From contig NZ_CP118605.1 in assembly GCF_029869925.1 (NCBI RefSeq), positions 2,428,501 to 2,492,500 on the forward strand: a DNA stretch of 64,000 nt, written 5' to 3'. The stretch is from Microbulbifer bruguierae. GTDB taxonomy: Bacteria > Pseudomonadota > Gammaproteobacteria > Pseudomonadales > Cellvibrionaceae. Both the position numbers and the translations under genes were made by a program. Below the pieces are notes generated by a model. That model was not told where the DNA came from, did no database searches, and saw only the letters and a list, made by a program, of their open reading frames with translations. Shown piece after piece: positions 36,400 through 45,872 of the stretch; positions within the stretch are counted from its first letter, which is position 1; each line of letters starts with the position of its first letter.

Positions 36400-38433
36400 A
36401 TGACCAAACTTAATCCGCGCCAGGCGGAAGCAGTCAAATACATCGACGGCCCCTGCCTGGTTCTGGCCGGTGCCGGCTCGGGTAAAACCAGCGTAATTAC
36501 GCGAAAAATCGCCTATCTGATCGAAGAGTGCGGCTATCAGGCACGAAATATTGCGGCCCTGACCTTTACCAACAAGGCCGCGCGGGAGATGAAAGAGCGG
36601 GTGGGCAAGTTGATCACCGGACCCGACGGCAAGAAATCCAAGGCGTCCCACGGCCTTACCGTGTCCACCTTCCACAACCTGGGCCTGAATATCCTGCGTA
36701 AGGAATACCGCGCCGCCGGCTTCAAGCCCGGTTTTTCCATCTTCGACTCGGAAGACGCCCGCGGCCTGATCAAGGAGCTGATGCTGCGCGACGGCGATCT
36801 GGATACCGACCTGCTGGACCGGGTACAGAACCAGATCTCCAACTGGAAGAACGACATGCTGCCCCCGCGCAAGGCACTGGAAATGGCCCAGAGTCCCGGG
36901 GAACAGGCCATGGCGGTGGCTTACGGGCGCTATTGCGACGCCCTCAAGGCCTACAATTCCGTGGACTTCGACGACCTGATCATGATTCCGGTACAGCTGT
37001 TCGACTCGGATCCCGAGCTGCTGCACCGCTGGAGAAAAAAAATCCGCTATCTGCTGGTGGATGAGTATCAGGACACTAACAGCTCCCAGTATCTACTGGT
37101 GAAGTTGCTGGTGGGCGGCCGCGGCGGTCTTACCGTGGTGGGGGATGACGACCAGTCCATCTACGCCTGGCGCGGCGCGCGCCCGGAAAACATGAGCCAG
37201 CTGCGCCAGGACTACCCCAACCTGCGCCTGATCAAACTGGAACAGAACTACCGCTCCACCAGCCGTATCCTCAAGGTCGCCAACCACCTGATCGCCCACA
37301 ACCCGCACGAATTCGACAAGGCACTGTGGTCGGACAAGGGCCTCGGCGACGAAATCCGCGTGCTCAAGGTGGCGAACGAGAATGAGGAAGCCGAGCGCGT
37401 CGCCAACGAGATTTTCCTGCAGAAGGCGCGCCGCGGCTGCAAATTCATGGATTTTGCCGTGCTCTACCGGGGCAACCACCAGGCCCGGCTGATCGAGATG
37501 AAGCTGCAGGAAAACCAGATTCCCTACCAGATGTCTGGCGGTACCAGCTTCTTCGCGCGCGCGGAGATCAAGGACGTGATGGCCTACCTGCGGCTGCTGG
37601 TGAACCCGGACGACGATAACGCCTTCCTGCGCATCATCAATACCCCGCGCCGCCAGATCGGCACCAGCAGCCTGGAGGCGCTCGGCAACTACGCCAAGGG
37701 CCGCGAGATTTCCATGCTGCGCGCCTGCAGCGAGATCGGTTTCAAGGAGCACATCACCGAGCAGGGCTACGAGCGTCTCAACCGCTTCGCCCACTGGCTC
37801 GAGGGCGTCGCCCGCAACTGCGTGGACAACAGCCCGGAATCCGCCCTGCGCGAGATGCTCGACGACATCGACTACCCCGGCTGGCTGTCCCAGAACGCCA
37901 GCAGCGAGAAGGTCGCCGAGAAGCGCATGGAAAACGTCTACTGGCTCCTGGATAGCCTGATGAAAACCATGGAGGGCACCGACGACGAGCTCGAGCAGGA
38001 CGTGCGCCTGGAACAGGCCATCTCCAAACTCATCCTGCGCGACATGCTCGACCGCCAGGAGGAAGAGGAGGCCACCGACAAGGTCAGCCTGATGACCCTG
38101 CACGCGTCCAAGGGTCTGGAGTACCCCCACGTGTTCATGATCGGCATGGAAGAAAACCTGCTGCCGCACCGCAACAGCATCGAAGACGACAACATCCAGG
38201 AGGAGCGCCGCCTCACCTATGTGGGCATTACCCGCGCGCAGAGAACCCTGACCATGACCCTGGCGGGCAAGCGCAAGATGTTCGGTGAAAATCAGGACAC
38301 CACCCCCAGCCGTTTTCTCGACGAATTGCCGCAGGAAGACTGTGTGTTTGAAGGGTTCGGCAAGGCGACGCCGGAGCAGAATCAGGCCAAGGGCGCGGAA
38401 ACCCTGGGTTCGCTACTGAGTATGTTTGACTGA
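36400..38433 (+). CDS. rep: ATP-dependent DNA helicase Rep
   Basis: Superfamily 1A 3'-5' helicase, 677 aa, that clears proteins ahead of replication forks. Walker A AGAGSGKT is at residues 23-30, Walker B VDEYQDTNSSQ near 218, GDDDQSIYAWRGARPENM near 250, and VSLMTLHASKGLEYPHVF in the C-terminal half. Start motif LNPRQAEAVKYIDGPCLVLAGAGSGKT is Rep-like rather than UvrD-like. It is followed by a strong bidirectional terminator. Confidence 0.95.
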   Translation: MTKLNPRQAEAVKYIDGPCLVLAGAGSGKTSVITRKIAYLIEECGYQARNIAALTFTNKAAREMKERVGKLITGPDGKKSKASHGLTVSTFHNLGLNILRKEYRAAGFKPGFSIFDSEDARGLIKELMLRDGDLDTDLLDRVQNQISNWKNDMLPPRKALEMAQSPGEQAMAVAYGRYCDALKAYNSVDFDDLIMIPVQLFDSDPELLHRWRKKIRYLLVDEYQDTNSSQYLLVKLLVGGRGGLTVVGDDDQSIYAWRGARPENMSQLRQDYPNLRLIKLEQNYRSTSRILKVANHLIAHNPHEFDKALWSDKGLGDEIRVLKVANENEEAERVANEIFLQKARRGCKFMDFAVLYRGNHQARLIEMKLQENQIPYQMSGGTSFFARAEIKDVMAYLRLLVNPDDDNAFLRIINTPRRQIGTSSLEALGNYAKGREISMLRACSEIGFKEHITEQGYERLNRFAHWLEGVARNCVDNSPESALREMLDDIDYPGWLSQNASSEKVAEKRMENVYWLLDSLMKTMEGTDDELEQDVRLEQAISKLILRDMLDRQEEEEATDKVSLMTLHASKGLEYPHVFMIGMEENLLPHRNSIEDDNIQEERRLTYVGITRAQRTLTMTLAGKRKMFGENQDTTPSRFLDELPQEDCVFEGFGKATPEQNQAKGAETLGSLLSMFD

Positions 38434-38474
38434 CGGCACAGGCTGGTGCCGGACCTGATCCGGTCACCAGACAC

Positions 38475-38504
38475 AAAAAAGGCCGCTCCACGAGCGGCCT
38501 TTTT
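38475..38504. terminator. Bidirectional terminator between rep and cytochrome c5
   Basis: GGCCGCTC (38481-38488) and GAGCGGCC (38492-38499) form a perfect 8 bp stem with a 3 nt loop, flanked by A6 on the left and T5 on the right. It would work for both the rightward rep and the leftward cytochrome gene. Confidence 0.92.
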
Positions 38505-38525
38505 GCGAACAAAGTAAGCGGTTGC

Positions 38526-38945
38526 TTACTTGCTGTTCTCCACCATATGGTCAACGGCGGCTTTCACTTCGTCGTCGGAGCAGGTCATACACAGACCTTT
38601 GGCCGGCATCGCGTTGAAACCGTTCAATGCGTGGGTGTAGAGCGTGTCCATACCCTTGGCAACGCGAGGACCCCAGGCGCCGGCATCGCCGAACTTGGGT
38701 GCACCGGCAGCACCGGTACCGTGACAGGCCGCGCAGCTGCCGGAGTAGACGTCGGCACCGCTGCGCGCACCACCAGAAGAGGCTGCGGCCGCAGGCGCTG
38801 CTGCGGCACACTCGTCACCTTTCATGCAGGTCTTGCCCGCCGGTGCGATGCGCTCGGCGATCTGCTCGTCTACAGACTGGGCTACCGCTACCGCAGCACC
38901 CGCCACTACGGCCAGGGCCGCTACAAAATTCAGTACAACTTTCAT
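38526..38945 (-). CDS. Cytochrome c5-like monoheme protein
   Basis: A 139 aa exported c-type cytochrome. Start is MKVVLNF (ATG 38945, with AGGGGGA upstream), with a signal peptide cleaved near VAVAQS. An Ala-rich linker precedes the heme motif CAACH (Cys71, Cys74, His75), and the axial Met is probably in NAMPAKGLCMTCSDDEV. Two further Cys pairs (CMKGDEC and CMTC) recall cytochrome c5. It probably carries electrons to an oxidase in the periplasm. Confidence 0.88.
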   Translation of the reverse strand: MKVVLNFVAALAVVAGAAVAVAQSVDEQIAERIAPAGKTCMKGDECAAAAPAAAASSGGARSGADVYSGSCAACHGTGAAGAPKFGDAGAWGPRVAKGMDTLYTHALNGFNAMPAKGLCMTCSDDEVKAAVDHMVENSK

Positions 38946-39162
38946 CAAATCCCCCTGAAGGCCCTTGGCGGCCTGTAGATTTTGGCGACATCGCCACAAA
39001 CCTCTACGAAACAGCCGCGCATTATAAGCATAGTGCCGGCGCCTGCGAAGGCCCGCACACACCCGATCACATTCCCGTCGGGGGAATTTCCAGTTGCAAA
39101 TCGTGCCAGCCTCTTCAACCATCAATCACTTGAATACCCTGCACCACCCAGAGAGTTTGCCC

Positions 39163-40659
39163 ATGCAACCCGCCCACCGTATTACCCTGCTGTTGCTGTT
39201 TACCCTGAGCAGTCCGGCCTACAGCCTCGACACGCCAGCAGTATCTGCCAGTTCTGCGGTCACGCTGCCGGATGGCAGCCGTTATCAAGGCGCGCTGAAA
39301 AACGGTCTGCTACACGGTCAGGGCACCCTCACCTGGCCCGATGGCCGCCGCTATCAAGGCGGGTTTCAGCAGGGTGTCATGAGCGGCGACGGGCGCCTGG
39401 AATACAGCGAGGATTGCGTTTACCTGGGTGGTTTTCAGGCCGGGGATTTTCACGGTCCCGGCCGCTACGACTGCGAGGGCATTGTCTGGGAGGGAGAGTT
39501 CCAGCATGGCGTGCTTCCCAAGGGATCGATCGCGTGGGAAAACGGCGATCGCTATAGCGGAGCGCTGCAAGACTTTATGCCCCACGGTCAGGGACACCGG
39601 ACAACCGCACACGACAGTCACTACGAAGGGACTTTCCAGCAGGGACTGCTGATTGAAGGAAGCTACCGGGATAGCCTCGGCCACCACTATCAAGGCACCT
39701 TTGAAGGAGAGATGTATCACGGCGAGGGTGAGCTGACCTACCCCGACGGCGTCACCCTGCGGGCCACTTTCGAATACGGCGAAGCCAATGGACCCGCCGT
39801 TCTTATCTACAACAGTGACAGTGGTGAACGGCGTGAGGAGAGCGCCTATTTCGATGCCGGCCGCTACTATCCCAGCCGCTGGGCCTGGCAGGACAATACC
39901 CGCACACAGGCCAAACGCCTGGAAAAACGTCTCTACAGTGAAGACCGCCGCCTGGAATCCGCGCTGTCAAAACTCGCCCCCCAGCGCCCCGGGGTAAGGG
40001 ACGTGTACCTGCTGATTGTCGGCGGCGACGGCAGTGAAGCGGTATTTCCCAGGGAAGTCGACTGGGTGGCGACACAACTGGGCCATGTCTTCGACCTGAA
40101 CGACCGTCAGCTGCGCCTGAGCAATGGCAGCGGCCGCTGGCCCCTCGCCACCGGCACCAGCATCCGCAAAAGCCTGAATGCCCTGGACAAGCTGATCGAT
40201 CCACAGGAAGACCTGCTGCTGGTGCACCTGGTAAGCCACGGCGACAGCGACGGTACCCTAGTGCTGGGTGTACAGGGCCTCGACTTCAACGATCTTTCGG
40301 TCAAGGATGGCATGTACTGGTTTGACGGGCTGCGCGCCAGCCACCAGTGGATCATTGTCTCCGCCTGTTACTCCGGCCACTGGCAGGACGCGCTGGCCTC
40401 ACCGGAGCGGGTGGTGTTCACCTCCTCCGCCGCCGACCGCACCTCCTTCGGCTGCGACAGCGACTCCCAGCGCACCTGGTTCAGCAGCGCGCTCTATGGA
40501 GAACTGCAGCAGCAGGATCTGGAAGACCCACAGGCCTGGTTCCAGCGGGCAAAAATGCGCGTGACGGAAATGGAAACAGGCATGGGTATCGAGGAAGAGT
40601 CCCAGTCCCTGCCGCAGTTTTCCGTGGGCAAAAAGTTCCTGCGCTGGTGGAAGGGCTAA
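39163..40659 (+). CDS. MORN-repeat protein with C13 caspase-like peptidase domain
   Basis: A 498 aa exported protein. It has a signal peptide (residues 1-20, cleavage near PAYS), then about eight MORN repeats of the YxGxFxxGxxHGxGxxxxxDG type over residues ~30-220. The C-terminal half is a C13/legumain-like peptidase, with the catalytic His359 in HLVSHGDSDG and Cys402 in SACYSGHWQ. The chosen ATG has a signal peptide behind it; an earlier in-frame ATG at 39094 does not. Substrate and partner are unknown. Confidence 0.85.
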   Translation: MQPAHRITLLLLFTLSSPAYSLDTPAVSASSAVTLPDGSRYQGALKNGLLHGQGTLTWPDGRRYQGGFQQGVMSGDGRLEYSEDCVYLGGFQAGDFHGPGRYDCEGIVWEGEFQHGVLPKGSIAWENGDRYSGALQDFMPHGQGHRTTAHDSHYEGTFQQGLLIEGSYRDSLGHHYQGTFEGEMYHGEGELTYPDGVTLRATFEYGEANGPAVLIYNSDSGERREESAYFDAGRYYPSRWAWQDNTRTQAKRLEKRLYSEDRRLESALSKLAPQRPGVRDVYLLIVGGDGSEAVFPREVDWVATQLGHVFDLNDRQLRLSNGSGRWPLATGTSIRKSLNALDKLIDPQEDLLLVHLVSHGDSDGTLVLGVQGLDFNDLSVKDGMYWFDGLRASHQWIIVSACYSGHWQDALASPERVVFTSSAADRTSFGCDSDSQRTWFSSALYGELQQQDLEDPQAWFQRAKMRVTEMETGMGIEEESQSLPQFSVGKKFLRWWKG

Positions 40660-40681
40660 TTCCCTGCGGATGAGTGGCGGA

Positions 40682-41893
40682 TCACTCCGGCATGCCCGCC
40701 TCGATCCAGGTTCCCACCATTGCCCGCTCCTCCTCGGTCATGCCGGTCTTGTTCATAAACGGCATGTCCTGGGTGTGCACTGCGCGCGCCAGAATCCGCG
40801 GCGCCCACTGGCGGATTTCGTCCGCGGTTTCCAGACTCACCCCCGCTGGCGCCACCACAAACTGCGCATCGGTATTCTGCTGGGCGTGGCAACTGGTGCA
40901 GCGCTGCTCAATGATCTGCTGCACCGCCAGTGCATCCGCGGTACCGGCGCCTGCTGCCAGCGCGTCCTCCGCGGATGCCCCACGCTGGTCTGCCGGCATC
41001 AGCCAAATCCCCAACAGCAGAGTCGCCAGCGCCGGCCCCACCAGCCAGCGGGGACGTATCGCGCCCTTGTGACGCAGCACAAAGAACTGGCGGATCGCCG
41101 CGGTAATCCCGATCACCAGCAGCAAGACCAGCCAGTTGTACTGATGGGCATAGGTCATCGGGTAGTGATTGCTGATCATGATGAACAGCACCGGCAGGGT
41201 CAGATAGGTATTGTGCGTGGAGCGCAGCTTGGCCTTCGCGCCCCACGCAGGATCGACCTCACCGCCGGTCTCGATGGCCTGCACCAGCGCGCGCTGGGAC
41301 GGCATGATCACCGCAAACACATTGCCCACCATCAGGGTGCCGAGCATTGCACCGATGTGGATATAGGCACCGCGCCCGCTGAACAGATGGGTCAGCGCAT
41401 AGCAGCAGGAAGCCAGCAACAACAGCAGCAAGGCACTCAGTACCGGCACACGATTGGCCAGCGCGCTGCCGCACAGACCGTGGTAGGCAAACCAGCCCAG
41501 CGCGATAAACCCGACACCAATGGCGATAGCCGCGCTCGGCGCCAGATCCAGTACCCGGCGATCGATCAGGTACGCATCCGCACCCAGGTAGTACACCGCG
41601 GTCAACAACAGCATGCCGCTGATCCAGGTACTGTAGGCTTCCCACTTGAACCAGTGCAGTGTCTCCGGCAACTGTCCGGGACTCCTGCGGTATTTCGCCA
41701 CTTCGTAAATGCCGCCGCCGTGTATCGCCCACAGGTCACCGGCGATGCCCCGGTCTTTCTTCCATTGCGGCGGCGTTTGCAGGTGATTGTCGAGCCAGAT
41801 GAAATAGAAAGATGCGCCGATCCACGCGATACCGGTAATCACATGTAACAGGCGCAGGATCAACTGCAGCCAGTCGCTCAAGTAAGCTTCCAT
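40682..41893 (-). CDS. puuD: PuuD, membrane urate hydroxylase with cytochrome c domain
   Basis: Membrane-bound urate oxidase (403 aa) that turns urate into 5-hydroxyisourate and passes electrons to the respiratory chain rather than to oxygen directly. Eight or so helices occupy residues 8-300 (LLHVITGIAWIGASFYFIWLD). A C-terminal c-type domain has CTSCH (Cys332, Cys335, His336) and a later Met (NKTGMTEEE). It is the last gene of the purine operon, 66 nt downstream of guaD. Confidence 0.92.
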   Translation of the reverse strand: MEAYLSDWLQLILRLLHVITGIAWIGASFYFIWLDNHLQTPPQWKKDRGIAGDLWAIHGGGIYEVAKYRRSPGQLPETLHWFKWEAYSTWISGMLLLTAVYYLGADAYLIDRRVLDLAPSAAIAIGVGFIALGWFAYHGLCGSALANRVPVLSALLLLLLASCCYALTHLFSGRGAYIHIGAMLGTLMVGNVFAVIMPSQRALVQAIETGGEVDPAWGAKAKLRSTHNTYLTLPVLFIMISNHYPMTYAHQYNWLVLLLVIGITAAIRQFFVLRHKGAIRPRWLVGPALATLLLGIWLMPADQRGASAEDALAAGAGTADALAVQQIIEQRCTSCHAQQNTDAQFVVAPAGVSLETADEIRQWAPRILARAVHTQDMPFMNKTGMTEEERAMVGTWIEAGMPE

Positions 41894-41959
41894 AACCCAG
41901 ACTTCCTGTTTTTCTATCCGTTGCTATCCGTTGTTATCGGTCCTCACGACCGCTTACCG

Positions 41960-43345
41960 TCATATCTCCGCCACTGTTTCCACAGCTATTTCCTCAAATT
42001 CTGCGGGATGCACGGGTTCGAGATCTGCGTCCGATAAATCCCGCCGATGCACCAGTCTGCCGTTCGCATAGGTGGCGCGCACCGCGCGATCGTCGCCGAG
42101 CATTGCCAACACAAACAGCTCTTCATTCAGGTCGCGACACTGCTGCATCCGGAATTCCAGCAGCGGTGTGCAGGCTTTATCCAGCACCACAAAATCCGCC
42201 TCGCGCCCGGGACGAAAACTGCCGACAACATCGTCCATGTCCAGAACCCGCGCGCCCCCCAGCGTGGCCAGATAAAATCCCTGCAGCGGCGTCAGGGTTT
42301 CCCCGCGCAACTGCAATACCTTGTAGGCCTCGTTCAATGTCTGCAGGATGGAAAAACTGCTGCCGCCGCCGACATCGGTACCGAGCCCGACACGGATTCC
42401 CTGTTGCCGCGCACGGGAAAAGGGAAAAAGACCGCTGCCGAGAAACAGATTGGACGTGGGACAAAACGCGATGCGACTATCCGTCGCACCAAGCCGCTGC
42501 CACTCGCGCTCCCCCAGGTGCAGGCAGTGAGCGAAAACACTGCGCTTTCCCAGCAGGCCCGCGCGCTCGTAAACATCCAGATAATCTTCCGCTTCGGGAA
42601 ACAGTTGCTTTACCCAGTCTATTTCTTGCGGGTTTTCCGCCAGGTGCGTGTGCAGGTATACATCGGGAAACTCCTGCAGCAATTCTCCCGCGCGGGACAA
42701 TTGTTCCCCCGTGGAAGTAGGCGCAAAACGCGGGGTAACCGCGTAGCGCAGGCGACCGCGGTTGTGCCACTTGTGGATCAGCGCGCGACTTTCGCTATAG
42801 CCGCTTTCCGCGGTATCGGTGAGATACTCCGGCGCGTTGCGGTCCATCATGACCTTGCCGCAGATCATGCGCAGGTCGCGCTGTTCACAGGCCTCAAAAA
42901 AAGCATCTACCGATTGCGGATGCACCGTGCCGAACACCAGCGCCGAAGTGGTACCGCAGCGGAGCAGTTCATCCAGAAAGCGCTCGGCGATACCGCTGGC
43001 GTAGCAGTGGTCGTTGAATTTCGACTCGATCGGATAGGTGTAGGACTGCAGCCACTCGAGTAACTGCTCGCCGTGGGCGGCGATCATTTCCGTCTGTGGA
43101 TAGTGAATATGGGTATCGATAAAGCCCGGTGTCAGCAGTGCATTTTCGTACACGGTCACCGGCACCGTTTTATCCAGCTTCGGCAACAGGGTTTCCGCAT
43201 TCCCCACCGCCTGGACCACGCCCCGGTCCACCAGCAGCAGGCCATCGGCAAAATATTCATAGGTTTCAGCAAGCGCCCGGGCATTTTTAGCAGTGCCGGG
43301 ATCGGCGAGAAAATGCAGGATGGATGCACGATACGCCTGCGGCAT
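41960..43345 (-). CDS. guaD: Guanine deaminase
   Basis: Zinc amidohydrolase, 461 aa, that converts guanine to xanthine. GFIDTHIHYPQTEMIAAHGEQLLEWL is the guanine deaminase signature and carries the first metal His pair. HTHLAENPQEI, FAHCLHL and GLGTDVGGGSSFS complete the site. Start is ATG 43345, preceded by GGAGGAC at a 4-5 nt spacing and two bases after the allA stop. Confidence 0.94.
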   Translation of the reverse strand: MPQAYRASILHFLADPGTAKNARALAETYEYFADGLLLVDRGVVQAVGNAETLLPKLDKTVPVTVYENALLTPGFIDTHIHYPQTEMIAAHGEQLLEWLQSYTYPIESKFNDHCYASGIAERFLDELLRCGTTSALVFGTVHPQSVDAFFEACEQRDLRMICGKVMMDRNAPEYLTDTAESGYSESRALIHKWHNRGRLRYAVTPRFAPTSTGEQLSRAGELLQEFPDVYLHTHLAENPQEIDWVKQLFPEAEDYLDVYERAGLLGKRSVFAHCLHLGEREWQRLGATDSRIAFCPTSNLFLGSGLFPFSRARQQGIRVGLGTDVGGGSSFSILQTLNEAYKVLQLRGETLTPLQGFYLATLGGARVLDMDDVVGSFRPGREADFVVLDKACTPLLEFRMQQCRDLNEELFVLAMLGDDRAVRATYANGRLVHRRDLSDADLEPVHPAEFEEIAVETVAEI

Positions 43346-43347
43346 AC

Positions 43348-43938
43348 TCAGTCCTCCAGCTCGGTACACGACGTCTGCGCGAGGTCTGTTGCCAAATCAT
43401 TGCTGTCGGTAGCATCCAGCATCAGCAGTCGCTGCTGTTCTGCCGGCAATAAAATTTCATCGCAGTTGTGTCCGCAACCACCGCGATCCACCACTAAAAA
43501 ATCGCAGGCGCGGTTCAGACACAGACAGTAGTGATGCCAGGTTCCTCGGTGATAGTTGACGCCCTGATGCGGCTGCGCCAGAAATCCGCGCAGGGTCTGC
43601 GGACGGAACTCCCCCGGCTCTGCCACCACCACCAGATAGGGCTCACCCCCCAACATGGTGAACGACTGGCTTCCCAGCGGGTGCCGCTCCATACACTCGA
43701 TGCGAAACGGCAATACCACCGGCTGTGTGCGGAAGATGCTGATGATCGGGTAACCTTCCTGACCCGTCACATCCACCCGCGCCAGTGCGTGATAGCGTTC
43801 GGTATTACCGCGGTTAATCGGGAAATGTTGCCTGTGATCACTCACCTCCAGCACGTCCCCATAGGGCGCAAACGCCTCTGAGGTCAGGGGCTGCAACTTC
43901 AGCATGCTGTGGGTATTTTGCCGCTCGGTGATATGCAT
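43348..43938 (-). CDS. allA: Ureidoglycolate lyase
   Basis: AllA-family enzyme, 196 aa, releasing glyoxylate and urea from ureidoglycolate. LQPLTSEAFAPYGDVLE at the N-terminus and QPHQGVNYHRGTWHHYCLCLN (a cupin-like metal site) are diagnostic. The start overlaps the uraH stop as TGATG, so I use that ATG; an internal Met12 would give the usual family N-terminus but has no ribosome-binding site. Confidence 0.9.
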   Translation of the reverse strand: MHITERQNTHSMLKLQPLTSEAFAPYGDVLEVSDHRQHFPINRGNTERYHALARVDVTGQEGYPIISIFRTQPVVLPFRIECMERHPLGSQSFTMLGGEPYLVVVAEPGEFRPQTLRGFLAQPHQGVNYHRGTWHHYCLCLNRACDFLVVDRGGCGHNCDEILLPAEQQRLLMLDATDSNDLATDLAQTSCTELED

Positions 43939-44276
43939 CAGCTGCCCCGGTAGGTGGAATAGCCAAACGGCGAGAGCAGCAGTGGAATGTGGTAATGCTG
44001 CCCGCTGTCATCCAGCGCAAATACCACATCCACATGGGGATAAAATGCCGAGCGGTGGATTTCCTCGAGATAACTGGCGGTGGTGAAGCGCAGCCGATAG
44101 ATTCCTGCTCGCAGAAACAACTCGCGGCTTAGCGCCGGTGCACGGCCATCCTGATTGGTGACGCTCTCGTCCAGAGTAAGCCAGCGGTCACCGTCGCGCT
44201 GCGCCAGGGCAATGGCGATGCCCGCGGCAGGTCTGCCGCACGCGGTATCCAGTACATGAGTGGTGATCTGACTCAC
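43938..44276 (-). CDS. uraH: 5-hydroxyisourate hydrolase
   Basis: Transthyretin-related hydrolase, 112 aa, converting 5-hydroxyisourate to OHCU. ITTHVLDTACGRPAAGI at the start and the C-terminal YSTYRGS are the HIUase signatures. It starts at GTG 44276, overlapping the uraD stop (GTGA), with GGAG 8 nt upstream. No ATG is available in the right place. Confidence 0.95.
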   Translation of the reverse strand: MSQITTHVLDTACGRPAAGIAIALAQRDGDRWLTLDESVTNQDGRAPALSRELFLRAGIYRLRFTTASYLEEIHRSAFYPHVDVVFALDDSGQHYHIPLLLSPFGYSTYRGS

Positions 44277-44794
44277 AACAACTTCTCCAGTCGCAAATGG
44301 AAAATTTTCCGCTGTTCTTCCGCGGCAATGCGCAGTTCTTGCGTGCGGCTGTTGGGCAATCGCGCCTGAAGTAATGCCAGCATTTGCGCGGCACTTTTCC
44401 CGGTCGCACACACGATAAAAATAAAACCAAATTTTTGTTCGTAATCCCGGTTGCCCCGTGCCAGAGCGGCAATCACCGCATCATCCGCATCATCCATACC
44501 GGCCTGCTCACCCGCGGCCAGCGCCTTGCTCGCTGCATATTTTTTTTGCAGGGAAGCCATATCGCCAATTTTCGGATGACCGGCAAACGCCTCCAGATAA
44601 TCGGCCTCTTCCAATGTCCCCCAGCTGTCGTCGGCGGCTGCCAACAATTGACTGAGCGAGGCAAACGGGCGGCCGTCGAGCATTTTTCGCACCCAGGCGC
44701 GACTGGTACAGCACTGCAACAGCATCTGTTGCGCTTGTGCAGGCGAAGACGTATTGAAAAACTGCAGGCCATCTTTCATCAGTGTCGTATCCAT
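44273..44794 (-). CDS. uraD: OHCU decarboxylase
   Basis: 2-oxo-4-hydroxy-4-carboxy-5-ureidoimidazoline decarboxylase, 173 aa, yielding S-allantoin. EADYLEAFAGHPKIGD has the conserved catalytic His and FGFIFIVCATGKSAAQML the substrate-binding block. The start used is ATG 44794. Met at 44779 is an alternative. It lies 16 nt after alc and overlaps uraH by 4 nt. Confidence 0.94.
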   Translation of the reverse strand: MDTTLMKDGLQFFNTSSPAQAQQMLLQCCTSRAWVRKMLDGRPFASLSQLLAAADDSWGTLEEADYLEAFAGHPKIGDMASLQKKYAASKALAAGEQAGMDDADDAVIAALARGNRDYEQKFGFIFIVCATGKSAAQMLALLQARLPNSRTQELRIAAEEQRKIFHLRLEKLL

Positions 44795-44810
44795 TCTGTG
44801 CTCGTCCGGC

Positions 44811-45872
44811 TCAGTCCTGCCGCGGCAGCTCGAACAATCTGTCGTCCGCTGCACGCCAGTCCGGAAACCCCAACACCCGCAGGCGACTGACACCCCCGTC
44901 GGGGAAAATATTGAGTTTCACATGGGTAAACTGCGTCTCCGCGGCCACCAGAATTTCGCCCACGAAAATATGCTCGCGATCGGCATACAACGGCGTTTCG
45001 TCGATGACCGTGGCCCAGGGAATATCCTCCGCGGCCATATCATCACCCGCGACATTCGCAGCCAGCAGGGAAAAGCGGTCGGGAAAATTCCCTTTGAAAT
45101 GCGCGGTATCCAGCACAATCTTGCGAATGCTACCGGGCAGGCCGAGACGGATTACCGCCCAGTCGTTACCGTCATCGCGGCGGCGGCGGGTTTCCCAGCC
45201 ATCCCCCATATTTATCCCCCGCTCCGGCAGCAGCAGGTTTCCCGGATCACTGTAAAAACGGTCACTGCAGGTAACGCCGCGGCCACCGTGACGCGCGGCG
45301 GCGAGATCCAGCAGTTCACCCTCGATAAATTCCTGCAGGTTCACCCGCGCTTCCCCGTATGCGCGCAAACGCGCTACGCCACCGTCGGGAAATATCTTCA
45401 GGCGCAAGTGGGTACACACCTGCTCACTGTCAATTTCAAAAAAATTGTGCGCGTCGGCGCGCAGCGGCGACTTATGCAACAGCGGTTGCCAGCAGGTGTT
45501 GCCATGGGGCTCGCCGGCAATGCAGGTGCCTTCGACCAGCGCAAACTCCGGGGCGTTGCCGCGAAAGTGGCTGGTATCGATATCGAACCCCCGCACCCTG
45601 CCCGGCGCGCCGAGGCGCAACACACACCAGTCACAATCGCCGTCACCCCGCGAGCCGCGCGCAAAACTTCGCCGCGACTCCCAGCCATCCATCCACTGCC
45701 CGGTTTCGACAAAATGGCCGGGACGGGAGATGGCATCACCGGGAGAAACCAGGTTGGCGGCGGGTGCAAACCACGCATCACTGCACGCCAGCGCGCGGCC
45801 ACCGAGGCGCGCGCTCAGCAGGTCGGTAAATCGTTGTGCAAGCGGGTGCGGCGCTGGTGTGATTTCCGTCAT
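44811..45872 (-). CDS. alc: Allantoicase
   Basis: Hydrolyses allantoate to ureidoglycolate and urea. The 353 aa protein shows two repeated allantoicase domains: GWESRRSFARGSRGDGDCDWCVLRLG in the first and GWETRRRRDDGNDWAVIRLG in the second, each with KIFPDGGV(A/S)RLR later. Start overlaps the allB stop by 4 nt. Use of this enzyme rather than AllC means the first urea is released intact. Confidence 0.95.
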   Translation of the reverse strand: MTEITPAPHPLAQRFTDLLSARLGGRALACSDAWFAPAANLVSPGDAISRPGHFVETGQWMDGWESRRSFARGSRGDGDCDWCVLRLGAPGRVRGFDIDTSHFRGNAPEFALVEGTCIAGEPHGNTCWQPLLHKSPLRADAHNFFEIDSEQVCTHLRLKIFPDGGVARLRAYGEARVNLQEFIEGELLDLAAARHGGRGVTCSDRFYSDPGNLLLPERGINMGDGWETRRRRDDGNDWAVIRLGLPGSIRKIVLDTAHFKGNFPDRFSLLAANVAGDDMAAEDIPWATVIDETPLYADREHIFVGEILVAAETQFTHVKLNIFPDGGVSRLRVLGFPDWRAADDRLFELPRQD

